A stretch of DNA of 64,000 nucleotides from Enterococcus xiangfangensis (GTDB lineage Bacteria; Bacillota; Bacilli; Lactobacillales; Enterococcaceae), in NCBI RefSeq assembly GCF_005405365.1, contig NZ_BJDX01000002.1:248001-312000 (forward strand). Reading direction: 5' to 3'. How positions within the stretch are numbered: the stretch's first letter is position 1; each line of letters opens with the position of its first letter. The position numbers and the translations under genes were made by a program. The notes beneath the pieces were generated by a model. That model did no database searches. It saw nothing but the letters and a program-made list of their open reading frames with translations, and was not told the DNA's origin. Below are positions 15,498 to 25,190 of the stretch, piece by piece.

Positions 15498-17261
15498 ATG
15501 AACTATGCAGGAATTTACCATCGTCCCGAAAGTGAATTTGCATTTCTCTACACAAAAGATCAAATGCGGATTCGCTTACAAACAGCGCGTGATGAAATAA
15601 AATCGGTCGGCCTGATCAGTGGAGATTTTTATTTATTCTCAGAAGAATGGTACCGAGAACAACAACCGATGAGTAAAACGTATACAACAGATACTCATGA
15701 TTATTGGGAAATTGAAGTGACCGCGCCACATCGACGGTTAGCATATGCGTTTTGTATTATTGATTTTTCAGGAACGAAAATTTTTTATACGGATCAAGGG
15801 ATCTTTGAATACGAGGAAGATCGCTTGATGCGTGATTATCTTTATTTTCGGATGCCTTATTTTCAAGAAATCGATCGTTTCAAAGTGCCAGAGTGGGTAG
15901 CAAAAACAGTCTGGTATCAAATTTTCCCTGAACGTTTTTCCAATGGGGATCCTTCGAATGATCCAGCCGACGTTTTAGCGTGGGGAAGTGAAAATCCGAC
16001 TCGCGAAAATTTTTTTGGTGGTGACTTGCAAGGTGTTATTGATAAGTTGGATTATTTGGAAGATTTGGGCATAAATGGGCTGTATCTTTGTCCAATATTT
16101 ACCGCACCGTCGAATCATAAATATGATACGATCGATTATTATGAGATCGATCCGCACTTTGGTGATAAACAGCTCTTTCGTGAGTTGGTCGAAAAAGCTC
16201 ATGAACGAGGGATTCGAGTGATGTTGGACGCGGTATTCAACCATCTGGGAGCAAGTTCGCATCAGTGGCAAGATGTAATTTTACATGGTGCGGCGTCTGA
16301 TTATGCTGATTGGTTCCATATTGATTCCTTTCCGCCGCGGTATACAATGATCCCTCACTCAGAAAATGCCAAGCAGTTGAATTATGATACGTTCAATTTT
16401 AATCCTCACATGCCTAAATTGAACACCGCTAACCCAGAAGTTCAGAATTATTTATTGGAGATCGCAACTTATTGGATTCGTGAATTTGATATTGATGGTT
16501 GGCGGCTGGATGTGGCGAATGAAGTCGATCATCACTTTTGGAAAAAGTTTCATGAAGCTGTTTTGCAGCAAAAAGCTGATTTATATATTTTAGGAGAAAT
16601 CTGGCACTCCTCTCAGCCCTGGCTGCAAGGAGACGAATTTCATGCTGTCATGAACTACGCGTTTACTGATCGCATCAAAGCCTTTTTCTTAGAACAATCG
16701 ATCTCGATTTCACAAATGATCTTTGGGATGAATCGGCAGCAGTTGCTTTATCGGGATCAAACCAATGAAGTCAGTTTTAATTTGTTAGATTCTCACGACA
16801 CACCGCGAATCTTAACAATCTGTCAAGGCGATAAGGCCTTGATGAAGACGGTATTGACCTTTATGTTCATCCAAAAAGGAACACCTTGCATTTACTATGG
16901 TACTGAAGTTGGAATGGAAGGCGGGATGGATCCTGATTGCCGCCGCTGTATGGTCTGGGAAGATCAAGATGAAGAACTGTACAATTTTTTCAAAAAGTTG
17001 ATCGCCTTGCGTAAACAATTTTATGAAGTATTCAGTTATGGTACGATAACCTGGCATTATGACGATGATAAAAAACTTTTTTCACTGACACGAAGTCACA
17101 AAGGAAAGACTTTGATTGCAACATTCAATGAAGGGACTACAGTAGAAATCAAAAAGACCGGTCACTGCCTGCTTGGACAAAACTATCAGGAAGAAACGGC
17201 GTATCAACTGCTGCGCCATGGATTTGTGATTGAAGAAAGCAGCGCTACGGATCCGATTTGA
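15498..17261 (+). CDS. GH13 family neopullulanase / cyclomaltodextrinase / maltogenic amylase
   Basis: 587 residues from ATG 15498 (GGAGG at 15486-15490 with a second GGAGGG; an upstream in-frame ATG at 15429 has no site). Residues 1-120 are an N-terminal CBM34-like beta domain, followed by the (beta/alpha)8 barrel. Catalytic residues: nucleophile D338 in GWRLDVANE, acid/base E367 in LGEIWH, stabiliser D434 in LLDSHDTPR. No signal peptide, so it degrades maltodextrins, cyclodextrins or pullulan oligomers in the cytosol, releasing mainly maltose or panose. Subfamily GH13_20 by architecture and length. Confidence 0.88.
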   Translation: MNYAGIYHRPESEFAFLYTKDQMRIRLQTARDEIKSVGLISGDFYLFSEEWYREQQPMSKTYTTDTHDYWEIEVTAPHRRLAYAFCIIDFSGTKIFYTDQGIFEYEEDRLMRDYLYFRMPYFQEIDRFKVPEWVAKTVWYQIFPERFSNGDPSNDPADVLAWGSENPTRENFFGGDLQGVIDKLDYLEDLGINGLYLCPIFTAPSNHKYDTIDYYEIDPHFGDKQLFRELVEKAHERGIRVMLDAVFNHLGASSHQWQDVILHGAASDYADWFHIDSFPPRYTMIPHSENAKQLNYDTFNFNPHMPKLNTANPEVQNYLLEIATYWIREFDIDGWRLDVANEVDHHFWKKFHEAVLQQKADLYILGEIWHSSQPWLQGDEFHAVMNYAFTDRIKAFFLEQSISISQMIFGMNRQQLLYRDQTNEVSFNLLDSHDTPRILTICQGDKALMKTVLTFMFIQKGTPCIYYGTEVGMEGGMDPDCRRCMVWEDQDEELYNFFKKLIALRKQFYEVFSYGTITWHYDDDKKLFSLTRSHKGKTLIATFNEGTTVEIKKTGHCLLGQNYQEETAYQLLRHGFVIEESSATDPI

Positions 17262-17331
17262 AAAAGATCAAACACGATTTGTTGGAGAAGATTCTGACTA
17301 GAGGAGATAATCCAAACGAAGCCTGTTTTTA

Positions 17332-17340
17332 TGGTATAGT
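17332..17340 (+). promoter_or_regulatory. Extended -10 promoter for the DUF1456 gene
   Basis: TGGTATAGT (TGn plus TATAGT), 33 bases before the start codon. Confidence 0.5.
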
Positions 17341-17373
17341 AAGTGCATCAGTCAAGAGTTGCGGAGGAAAATA

Positions 17374-17886
17374 ATGAATAATAATGATTTATTATTACGG
17401 CTAAGATATGCTCTAGATATCAAAGATTCTGATATCATCAAAGCGTTTCAGTTGGGCGGTATGGATGTTTCTAGAGAAGAAGAAAAAGCGATGTTGACAA
17501 GAGTAAGGAATCAAGAAGTTGAAGACAACGACGAATTTGAAAAAAATATGTATGTAAAAATGATCAACAATAAAGTGTTGGATACTTTTTTAAACGGTTT
17601 TATTATAATAAAACGCGGGGAGCAAAAAAATAAACCAACGCAATCCGTGCAACCAAAAAGTACTGAGATCCGACATATCAATAATATTTTGTTGAAAAAG
17701 GTAAAAATTGCGCTGGCGTTGACTAGTGACGATATGCTGGATATTTTAGCAGCAGCTGAGGTGTATCCTTCAAAGGGCGAGCTAGGTGCGATTCTACGAA
17801 AAGAAGGACATCGTAATTTCAAGCCTTGCGGGGATAAGTATGCGCGAAATTTTCTAAAAGGATTAGCTTTGTGCTATCGGGATTAA
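17374..17886 (+). CDS. DUF1456 (YehS) family protein
   Basis: 170 residues from ATG 17374 with GGAGG 6 bases upstream. Two copies of the YehS-like helical module are visible: NNNDLLLRLRYALDI at the N terminus and NNILLKKVKIALALT at about residue 105, each ending with a basic GFIIIKRG or FLKGLALCYRD segment. YehS-type proteins are small, soluble and conserved, of unknown function. Stands alone between a promoter and a strong terminator. Confidence 0.8.
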   Translation: MNNNDLLLRLRYALDIKDSDIIKAFQLGGMDVSREEEKAMLTRVRNQEVEDNDEFEKNMYVKMINNKVLDTFLNGFIIIKRGEQKNKPTQSVQPKSTEIRHINNILLKKVKIALALTSDDMLDILAAAEVYPSKGELGAILRKEGHRNFKPCGDKYARNFLKGLALCYRD

Positions 17887-17895
17887 AATAGAATC

Positions 17896-17932
17896 AAGAG
17901 GCTGTGGCAAATATTTGCCACAGCCTCTTTTA
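17896..17932 (+). terminator. Terminator after the DUF1456 gene
   Basis: AAGAGGCTGTGGCAAA pairs perfectly with TTTGCCACAGCCTCTT across a 2-base centre; T-run follows. Confidence 0.85.
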
Positions 17933-17992
17933 GCTAATAAGTTTATCTGTGATCTGTTTTGAAACAAGGCAATTTTAAAGGTTAAGTCATCG

Positions 17993-18008
17993 CGCACATA
18001 TATGTGCG
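17993..18008. promoter_or_regulatory. 16-base perfect palindrome upstream of ppdK
   Basis: CGCACATATATGTGCG, centred 100 bases before the ppdK start and 24 bases upstream of a TTGACT (18033-18038). Symmetry and position suggest an activator or repressor site; the binding protein is unknown to me. Confidence 0.5.
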
Positions 18009-18100
18009 TAATAAAAATATATAAACATCTTATTGACTTTATATAATCCGCGTATTAAACTGTTGATAGATCAAATAAAACTTTTTAAGAGGAGAATTTC

Positions 18101-20716
18101 ATGAATCGTTGGGTTTATTTATTTTCAGAAGGTTCAAAGGAGCAAAAAGGTTTATTAGGCGGAAAGGGCGCTAACCTAGCAGAGATGACAAAATTGGGTC
18201 TACCGGTGCCGACAGGTTTTACGGTAACAACAGAAGCCTGCTTATATTATTTAAATAATGGAAATCAATTGATCGATGAAATAAAAGATCAAGTTATGGC
18301 AGCAGTTGAAAAATTGGCTGGACAAACAGGTAAGAAATTTGATGATTTGGAGAACCCGTTGTTGGTCTCAGTCCGCAGCGGCTCAAAATTTTCAATGCCG
18401 GGAATGATGGATACTGTTTTGAATTTAGGTCTGAATGATCAAACCGTTGCCGCATTAGCTGCGAACAGTCAAAACGAACGCTTTGCGTATGATTGTTATC
18501 GCCGTTTGTTGCAAATGTTTGGCAATGTTGTGATGGGGATGGATACTAGTGATTTTGAAAATCGGATCACTGCGCTAAAGAAAGCAAACGGGCTGACCTT
18601 TGATACAGAATTAACAGCAGACCATTGGAAACAAATTGTAAGCGAGTACAAAGAGATCTATCGTGAAAAATTACAGCGAGAATTTCCGCAAGATCCAATT
18701 GAACAATTGTATTTGGCAATCGAAGCGGTCTTTGGCAGCTGGAACAATCAGCGTGCAAAGACCTATCGTCGACTACATGACATCAGCGACAATCTAGGAA
18801 CAGCTGTGAATGTTCAAGAAATGGTATTTGGAAACTTTGGTGAGAGTTCAGGAACGGGTGTAGTCTTCTCACGCAATCCTTCTCTAGGTGATCCTGGTTT
18901 GTTTGGAGAATACTTGATCAATGCGCAAGGTGAAGATGTCGTTGCCGGTGTGCGCACACCAAAACCTATTCAAGTATTAGCCGATGAATTGCCAGAACAA
19001 TTTCAACAACTAAAAAGTATTTGCGAAAACTTGGAAAAACACTATCACGATATGCAAGATGTCGAGTTTACGATCGAACGGGAAAAATTATTTATCTTGC
19101 AAACTAGAAACGGCAAACGAACATCAAAAGCAGCTTTAACGATTTTGCTAGACTTTTATAAAGAAGGAATCATTGATGAAAAAGAATTAGTCAACCGAAT
19201 CGAAGCAAAAGATTTAGAAGCGGCCTTGCATCCAAACTTTGACGAAGACGCCTTGAAAAAACGCGAATCCTTCTTATCCGGATTAGCAGCTAGCCCAGGT
19301 GCTGCAACAGGAGCGGCATATTTCACTGCCGAAGCAGCTACTGCGGCAAAAGCGCGCGGAGAGAAAGTCGTATTAGTCCGTGAAGAAACATCGCCAGAAG
19401 ATATTGAAGGAATCGCTGTCAGTGAAGCAGTGATCACTAGTCGCGGCGGGATGACTTCTCACGCGGCAGTCGTGGCTCGCGGAATGGGGATCTGTTCGGT
19501 CGTTGGGTGTGAACAATTAACTGTAGTTGCAGAAAATCGAGCAATAGTTGGCGACAATGTCATCGAAGAAGGAACGATTTTATCGGTCAATGGATCGAGC
19601 GGGAAAATTTATTTTGGCGAAATTCCGATGGAAGAATTGAGCAATATGGTGGCATTAGATGAACTGCATACCATTTGGGAACGGCATGCGGCAATCAAGG
19701 TACGCGCGAATGCCGAGACGCCTAAAGATATCAAAACAGGAATGGCTTTAGGTGCTGTCGGTATCGGATTGGCACGGACAGAGCATATGTTTTTTGAAAA
19801 GAGCCGCTTGCTACAATTTCGTCAATTGATTTTAGCAGATAGCTTAGCAGAACGCTTAGAAGTTTTGGAAGATTTGAAAAAAGTACAAAAACAAGACTTT
19901 AAGTTTATGTACGAAGCTGCGAACGGTAAAGCGACGACGATCCGGCTGCTTGATCCACCGTTGCATGAATTTTTACCAAAGGGTGCGGATGAATGCCGTG
20001 AAGTTGCCAAAGACTTAGGGAAAACATTTAATGAAGTGAAACGGAAAACAGATAACCTGGCTGAAGTCAATCCAATGTTAGGCTTCCGTGGATTACGTTT
20101 AGGAGTAGCCTATCCAGAAATTTATCAAATGCAGGCTGAAGCGATTATTGAGGCTGCTTGCGAAGTGATGCAAGCAACAGGTCTTAAGATCCAGCCTGAG
20201 ATTATGATCCCATTTACCATCGATGCAAAAGAATTTGCTCGAGTTCGTTCAGCGATTGAAGAAGCGATTCAAAAAAGTCTTGAGGAGCAAAAACAAGTGT
20301 TGGAATATCAGATTGGTACAATGATCGAGATCCCAAGAGCTTGCTTTGTTGCTGACGAGATTGCTGAATATGCAGATTTCTTCAGTTTTGGAACAAACGA
20401 CTTGACCCAAATGGCATTAGGGTTGTCACGTGATGATTCGCCGCGGATCATTAATCAATACATGGAAAACGGTATTTTTGCAGACGATCCGTTTCAAGTG
20501 TTAGATGAAGCCGGAGTCGGAGCATTGATGAAACTAGCAATTGAACGCGGCAGACAAGTCAATCCTAACTTGAAAATCGGTGTGTGTGGGGAAGCGGCTG
20601 CCCATCCGAAATCAATTGCCTTTTTAAACAATTTAGCGATCGATTATATTTCTTGTTCACCATTTAGGATTCCGCAAGCGAAGATGACGTTGGCACAAAT
20701 GGCGTTGAAAGTTTAG
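18101..20716 (+). CDS. ppdK: Pyruvate, phosphate dikinase
   Basis: 871 residues, the usual length. Order: ATP-grasp domain (GGKGANLAEM at the start, SVRSGSKFSMPGMMDT), swivelling phosphohistidine domain with H454 and the regulatory T452 in GGMTSHAAVVARG, then the PEP/pyruvate barrel ending with C829 in GVCGEAAAHP. It interconverts PEP, AMP and PPi with pyruvate, ATP and Pi. In enterococci this could either make PEP from pyruvate or use PPi in glycolysis. The usual PDRP/PpsR regulatory protein is not adjacent. AAGAGGAG lies upstream; single-gene unit closed by a hairpin. Confidence 0.95.
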   Translation: MNRWVYLFSEGSKEQKGLLGGKGANLAEMTKLGLPVPTGFTVTTEACLYYLNNGNQLIDEIKDQVMAAVEKLAGQTGKKFDDLENPLLVSVRSGSKFSMPGMMDTVLNLGLNDQTVAALAANSQNERFAYDCYRRLLQMFGNVVMGMDTSDFENRITALKKANGLTFDTELTADHWKQIVSEYKEIYREKLQREFPQDPIEQLYLAIEAVFGSWNNQRAKTYRRLHDISDNLGTAVNVQEMVFGNFGESSGTGVVFSRNPSLGDPGLFGEYLINAQGEDVVAGVRTPKPIQVLADELPEQFQQLKSICENLEKHYHDMQDVEFTIEREKLFILQTRNGKRTSKAALTILLDFYKEGIIDEKELVNRIEAKDLEAALHPNFDEDALKKRESFLSGLAASPGAATGAAYFTAEAATAAKARGEKVVLVREETSPEDIEGIAVSEAVITSRGGMTSHAAVVARGMGICSVVGCEQLTVVAENRAIVGDNVIEEGTILSVNGSSGKIYFGEIPMEELSNMVALDELHTIWERHAAIKVRANAETPKDIKTGMALGAVGIGLARTEHMFFEKSRLLQFRQLILADSLAERLEVLEDLKKVQKQDFKFMYEAANGKATTIRLLDPPLHEFLPKGADECREVAKDLGKTFNEVKRKTDNLAEVNPMLGFRGLRLGVAYPEIYQMQAEAIIEAACEVMQATGLKIQPEIMIPFTIDAKEFARVRSAIEEAIQKSLEEQKQVLEYQIGTMIEIPRACFVADEIAEYADFFSFGTNDLTQMALGLSRDDSPRIINQYMENGIFADDPFQVLDEAGVGALMKLAIERGRQVNPNLKIGVCGEAAAHPKSIAFLNNLAIDYISCSPFRIPQAKMTLAQMALKV

Positions 20717-20780
20717 GATAAAATCAGAATAAAAAAACGATAATATGAATTTTTGATTAAAGAATAATATGATTTAAAAA

Positions 20781-20813
20781 AGAGATAGTCTTTTATCAGG
20801 CTATCTTTCTTTT
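20781..20813 (+). terminator. Terminator after ppdK
   Basis: AGATAGTC and GGCTATCT arms with a 9-base loop and a T-rich tail. Confidence 0.7.
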
Positions 20814-20816
20814 GTT

Positions 20817-21342
20817 ATTCATAAACAAAAAAAGGAAAGAATAAATTAGCTAAAGATAACAAAAAAATGAGAAAAAATACGATTAAATGAACGAAATATA
20901 ATTTGTAAACGAATACAACCTTCGTTATACTTCATATAGGGTTTGAATATGTCATGTCATAATAGAACAGTTTTATTTTTTACAGCTTGAATAACAAAAA
21001 ATATTTAGGAAAAAATATTATTTTTAATGAAAATCAGTTTATTTCTTCTAAATGATAGTTTTCCCACAATGACTTATGAATAAGATTACGGTATAATGTC
21101 AACTTGGGAGGTGAAACAAACTGCGGAATTAGGAATCATAGAATAACATTTAAGTGTTCATAAGCGGTCTTTTCCGTTGATTGTTTTAACGTAGTACATT
21201 CTTAAAAAGGACCAAGGATTTATCTTTTGAAAATAGTTATTCTAAGCTGTCAAAATTTGAAAACGATATTTGGACATGATCTTTCTAATGAATCTAACAA
21301 GTTTTCGAACTTGTTACAAAAAAAGAAAGCAGGGATTAAACA
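20817..21342 (+). promoter_or_regulatory. Gene-free 526-base region and leader of pepV
   Basis: The first 240 bases are very AT-rich and show nothing definite. A promoter fits ATGACT (21069-21074), 17 bases, TATAAT (21092-21097), predicting a leader of about 240 bases. The leader has a GGGAGGTG at 21106-21113 with no sensible start after it, and a perfect UUCG-capped hairpin AACAAGTT-TTCG-AACTTGTT at 21296-21315 just before the pepV ribosome site. No T-run follows, so it is not a terminator. Confidence 0.45.
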
Positions 21343-22761
21343 ATGACAATTGATTGGCAAAAAGAAGTAGAAGCACGCAAAGATGATTTACTAAAAGATT
21401 TAGGTGAACTTATCAAAATCAATAGTATTCGCGATGTGGAACATGGAACGAAAGAAGAACCGCTAGGACCTGGACCAGCTGCCGCTTTACGCAAAGTATT
21501 AGAATTCGGTGACCGCGATGGTTTCGTTACAAAAAACATCGAAAACGTAGCCGGCCATATCGAATACGGAGACGGCGAAGAAATGTTTGGACTGTTAGGT
21601 CACGTTGACGTAGTTCCTGTCGATGACAATTGGGATACTGATCCTTTTGAACCAGTCATCAAAGACGGCAAATTATATGCTCGCGGCTCAGCCGACGATA
21701 AAGGACCTTCGATCGCTGCCTACTATGCAATGCGAATCATCAAAGACCTAGAATTACCAATCTCTAAAAAAATTCGCTTTATCTTCGGAACAGATGAAGA
21801 AAGCGAATGGGTTGGGATCCATCGCTACATGGAAGTTGAAGAAATGCCGAAAGTTGGTTTTTCTCCAGATGCACAATTTCCAATCATCAACGGTGAAAAA
21901 GGTATCTTATCTTATGAAGTAACTTTTGCGCCTAAAGCTGATGCAAAAGCTGGCGACTTTGATCTTGTAAGCTTCAAATCAGGTTTGCGGACAAACATGG
22001 TGCCAGGAGATGCAACTGCTGTTCTTAAAGTGAATGATGAAGCTAAAGTTGCTGACATGAAGACGGCTTTTGCAGCATTCATCGAAAAATCAGGTGTAAA
22101 AGGTGAATTTACTGAAAACAATGGTGAAATTACGTTAACTGTGATTGGTAAAGCTGCTCATGCGCAAGAACCAAAATTTGGTGTAAACTCTGCAACATTC
22201 TTAGCAACATTCTTAGTGGATTACAACTTAGACGGCAACGGTGCACACTACGTTCAAACAGTTTCTGAATTTATGCACCTAGATTACAATGGTAAGAAAT
22301 TAAATGCTTACACAAAACATGATGTAATGGGTGAAACAACTTCTTCAGCAAACTTATTTGATTACAGCCAAGAAGGCGTTAAAAAAGTAACATTGAATGT
22401 TCGTCATCCAGAAGGTATCACTAAAGATGATATTTTAGCTAACATGAAAGAAGTTCTTAAAGCTGCGGACGTTTCAATCGAAATCATCGGTGACGTGAAG
22501 ACGCCGCACTATGTTCCAGCAAGTGATCCATTAGTGAAGACATTATTGGATGTTTATGAAGAACATACTGGACTTGATGGTCATGAAGAATCAATCGGCG
22601 GCGGAACTTATGGCCGTATCCTAGAACGTGGTGTCGCATACGGCGCAATGTTCCCAGGAGAAGAAAATGTAATGCATCAACCAAATGAATTTATGCCTAT
22701 TGATAGCTTGTTCAAAGCAACAGCTATTTATGCTGACGCAATTTATCGCTTAGTTAAATAG
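21343..22761 (+). CDS. pepV: Dipeptidase PepV (M20 family)
   Basis: 472 residues, the standard PepV length. Metal-site motifs: GHVDVVPVDDNW, GSADDKGPSIAAY and FGTDEESEW, with a lid domain in the middle and GGGTYGRILERGVAYGAMFPG near the end. PepV is a cytosolic zinc dipeptidase with broad specificity that finishes peptide breakdown. It is followed after 84 bases by an oligopeptide transporter, a sensible uptake and hydrolysis pair. A stem-loop without T-run lies between, so partial read-through is likely. Confidence 0.92.
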   Translation: MTIDWQKEVEARKDDLLKDLGELIKINSIRDVEHGTKEEPLGPGPAAALRKVLEFGDRDGFVTKNIENVAGHIEYGDGEEMFGLLGHVDVVPVDDNWDTDPFEPVIKDGKLYARGSADDKGPSIAAYYAMRIIKDLELPISKKIRFIFGTDEESEWVGIHRYMEVEEMPKVGFSPDAQFPIINGEKGILSYEVTFAPKADAKAGDFDLVSFKSGLRTNMVPGDATAVLKVNDEAKVADMKTAFAAFIEKSGVKGEFTENNGEITLTVIGKAAHAQEPKFGVNSATFLATFLVDYNLDGNGAHYVQTVSEFMHLDYNGKKLNAYTKHDVMGETTSSANLFDYSQEGVKKVTLNVRHPEGITKDDILANMKEVLKAADVSIEIIGDVKTPHYVPASDPLVKTLLDVYEEHTGLDGHEESIGGGTYGRILERGVAYGAMFPGEENVMHQPNEFMPIDSLFKATAIYADAIYRLVK

Positions 22762-22767
22762 TCGGTA

Positions 22768-22812
22768 ATGAGAGGATACGGAATCCTGTCTTTACGGGAT
22801 TCCTCATCTCAT
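22768..22812 (+). other. Stem-loop between pepV and the OPT transporter gene
   Basis: ATGAGA...TCTCAT outer arms and GGAATCC...GGATTCC inner arms. No T-run follows, so it may be an RNA processing or stabilising element rather than a full terminator. Confidence 0.5.
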
Positions 22813-22845
22813 TGGGGAAAAGATAGTAAGGAAGGAATCTCAATA

Positions 22846-24765
22846 ATGAAAAAACTCTCAAAAGACGCTTTTGGCGGAATCAACGGCAAGGACTATGTCC
22901 CGTACGTTGCAGAAAAACCTAAAAAATCTGGTTCAACAATCATTTTGATTTTAGGTATTTTCTTGGCAGCACTATTTGCTGCATCAACTGCTTATTCAGG
23001 TATGAAAGCCGGTTTGACTGTAGCTGCAGGTATTCCAGGCGCAATTATTGGATCAGGGCTCGTTGCTCTGTTTGTAAAACCTAAAACTATTTTAGGGAAG
23101 AACTTATTACAATTAATGTCAAGTGGTGGGGAATCTGTAGCCTCAGGGATGATTTTCGTATTGCCAGCGGTTATTTTAGTCGGCGGTAAAGTAAACTTCA
23201 TCCAAGGTGTTGGTCTTGGTATCGGCGCTGTTTTACTAGGTGTAGGTGTATTTTCACTTGTTCAAGATTATATGTTAGTCAGCGAACACGGCAAATTGGT
23301 TTATCCAGAAGCAATGGCTATTTCTGAAACATTAGTCGCTTCTGATACAGGTGGCGACTCACTTAAATACATGGGTATCGGCTTTGGTATCGGTGGGGTT
23401 TTAACTGCCTTGACAGGATCGGTTTTCGGTGTAATGAACAATGTGATCAGCTACGTGAATGAAAGCTTCTACAAATGGAAATTTGAAACAGAAGTTAACC
23501 CATTGTTAGCAGGTATTGGTTTTATCGTAGGGATGGATGTATCTGTCTTGATGTTTGCTGGTTCAATCTTAGCAAACTTCGCAATCGCACCATTACTAGG
23601 CTACTTCATGGGAATGGCAGACAGCAGTGCACATATCTGGGACAATGCTTCTCAATTATTAAGTGCTTCTGATTTTGCAGTTATTTCTGGTTCATATGTT
23701 AAATACATCGGTGCGGGTATGATGATTTCTGGTGGATTGATCGGTGCGATCAAATTGATCCCAACCATCATCTCATCAATTTCTGCAACCTTAAAAGGTC
23801 GCAAAGACGGTGTTGAACAAGATGGCGGCGGTATGTTGCCGTTGATCATTGGTGCAGTTGTTGGTATCATCATGGGCTTTGTTATTACAGGAAGCGTTGC
23901 AATGGCATTAATTGGCGGAATATTGTCAATCATCTTAAGTTTCTTATTTGTTATCGTTGCAGGTCGTTTGACTGGTACGATCGGTACATCAAACTTGCCA
24001 GTATCTGGTATGACAATCGCTTCAATGGTTATCTTAACATTAGTTTTTGTTATGATGGGCTGGACAACAACTGAAAATACGCAACAATTATTATTGTTTG
24101 GTACATTTATCGTATTAGCAATTTCTGTTGCAGGTGGTTATTCTCAATCACAAAAAGTTACTTTCGTAATGGGCGGAAACTTCTCAGAAGGTCGTCGTTA
24201 CTTCTTGATTTCAAACATTGTAGGTGTGGTTATCGTTACTGGTATGATGGTCATCTTAGCACCACAATTAGCAATCACTGGTTCTAACCCTCCATTTGGA
24301 TTGCCACAAGCAAACTTGATGGCAACATTGACTTCAGGAATCATGTCTGGTTCACTTCCTTGGCACATGGTTATTGCTGGGGTTGTAATGGGAATCGTCT
24401 TACACTTCATGAAAGTTCCAATCATGACATTTGCGATTGGTTTCTACTTACCAATTTCAACAACTTCAATCATTTTAGTTGGTGCATTGATTCGTAAATT
24501 AATCGATGTTATGAACAAAAAAGAAACAGAAGAAGTTGCTGAAGAACGGATCACTTTAGGTGTCAGCTTGTCATCTGGTCTGATTGCTGGTGGTTCAATC
24601 ATCGGTTTGATCGGAATCATTTTACAAATTACTGGTATCGTAACTCCAGGATCACCAACTGGTTTCTTAGGATCTAACGGTGCGGCATTCTTACTATTGG
24701 CAATCTTAGTTGTTGCGATCATTGTTCCATTGTTAAGTGTGAAGAAAGTGAAACACAATGACTAG
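22846..24765 (+). CDS. OPT family oligopeptide transporter
   Basis: 639 residues from ATG 22846 (AAGGAAGG 8 bases upstream; an in-frame ATG at 22768 is inside the preceding stem-loop). About 14-16 hydrophobic segments. OPT marks include FAASTAYSGMKAGLTVAAGIP near the start (first 20 residues of that motif) and a conserved GGNFSEGRRYF late in the protein. Bacterial OPT proteins are proton-coupled importers of peptides or metal-peptide complexes. It overlaps the PqqD-like gene by 8 bases, implying coupled translation, and follows pepV, which would hydrolyse imported peptides. Confidence 0.88.
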   Translation: MKKLSKDAFGGINGKDYVPYVAEKPKKSGSTIILILGIFLAALFAASTAYSGMKAGLTVAAGIPGAIIGSGLVALFVKPKTILGKNLLQLMSSGGESVASGMIFVLPAVILVGGKVNFIQGVGLGIGAVLLGVGVFSLVQDYMLVSEHGKLVYPEAMAISETLVASDTGGDSLKYMGIGFGIGGVLTALTGSVFGVMNNVISYVNESFYKWKFETEVNPLLAGIGFIVGMDVSVLMFAGSILANFAIAPLLGYFMGMADSSAHIWDNASQLLSASDFAVISGSYVKYIGAGMMISGGLIGAIKLIPTIISSISATLKGRKDGVEQDGGGMLPLIIGAVVGIIMGFVITGSVAMALIGGILSIILSFLFVIVAGRLTGTIGTSNLPVSGMTIASMVILTLVFVMMGWTTTENTQQLLLFGTFIVLAISVAGGYSQSQKVTFVMGGNFSEGRRYFLISNIVGVVIVTGMMVILAPQLAITGSNPPFGLPQANLMATLTSGIMSGSLPWHMVIAGVVMGIVLHFMKVPIMTFAIGFYLPISTTSIILVGALIRKLIDVMNKKETEEVAEERITLGVSLSSGLIAGGSIIGLIGIILQITGIVTPGSPTGFLGSNGAAFLLLAILVVAIIVPLLSVKKVKHND

Positions 24766-25123
24766 TGAACAGTCGAATGCTGTAAGTCCTGAAACAGAAG
24801 TATTATTGGACCGAGTTTATCGGCAAAAAGAAGACCTGCATTATGAAGTACGCGATGGCATCGTCTTTGTCATTACGGAACAAAATGCTTGGATACAACG
24901 AGTCTTACGTAAGATCCATTACAAGATTCCGGAAACTTCTGAGATGGAACTCGACAAATACGGCAGTTTCATTCTGCAACAAGTCGATGGGCAAAAAACA
25001 GTTAGAGAAATTGGCGAAAACCTTGGTTCTGCCATTGAAGAGGCCAACAATCAATTGTATGATCGACTATTGATTTATTTGAATCATTTAGAAAAGAATG
25101 AAAAATATATCGAATTAGTTTAA
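24758..25123 (+). CDS. PqqD-like (RiPP-recognition-element fold) protein coupled to OPT transporter
   Basis: 121 residues. Its C-terminal half (about residues 60-120) has the PqqD pattern: a beta strand, LQQVDGQKTVREIGENL, then a long helix ending LIYLNHLEKNEKYIEL. PqqD domains bind precursor peptides for radical SAM or other modifying enzymes; none is nearby. The gene overlaps the transporter stop by 8 bases (ATGACTAG), so the products are likely made in proportion. A peptide-binding helper of the transporter is a reasonable guess, not shown. Confidence 0.7.
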   Translation: MTSEQSNAVSPETEVLLDRVYRQKEDLHYEVRDGIVFVITEQNAWIQRVLRKIHYKIPETSEMELDKYGSFILQQVDGQKTVREIGENLGSAIEEANNQLYDRLLIYLNHLEKNEKYIELV

Positions 25124-25158
25124 AAAAATCCTCCAAGTCTTTGCTTGGAGGATTTTTT
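25122..25158 (+). terminator. Terminator after the OPT-PqqD operon
   Basis: AAAAAATCCTCCAAG-TCTTTG-CTTGGAGGATTTTTT, a perfect 15-base stem. Confidence 0.9.
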
Positions 25159-25190
25159 ATTTCTCATAACAAAACAGCCCGTCTAGTAAA

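Noticed and set aside
15128..15563. Two minus-strand frames (65 and 110 codons) upstream of lsa
   Set aside because: No ribosome sites and no recognisable protein pattern; they lie in the leader and across the GH13 start.
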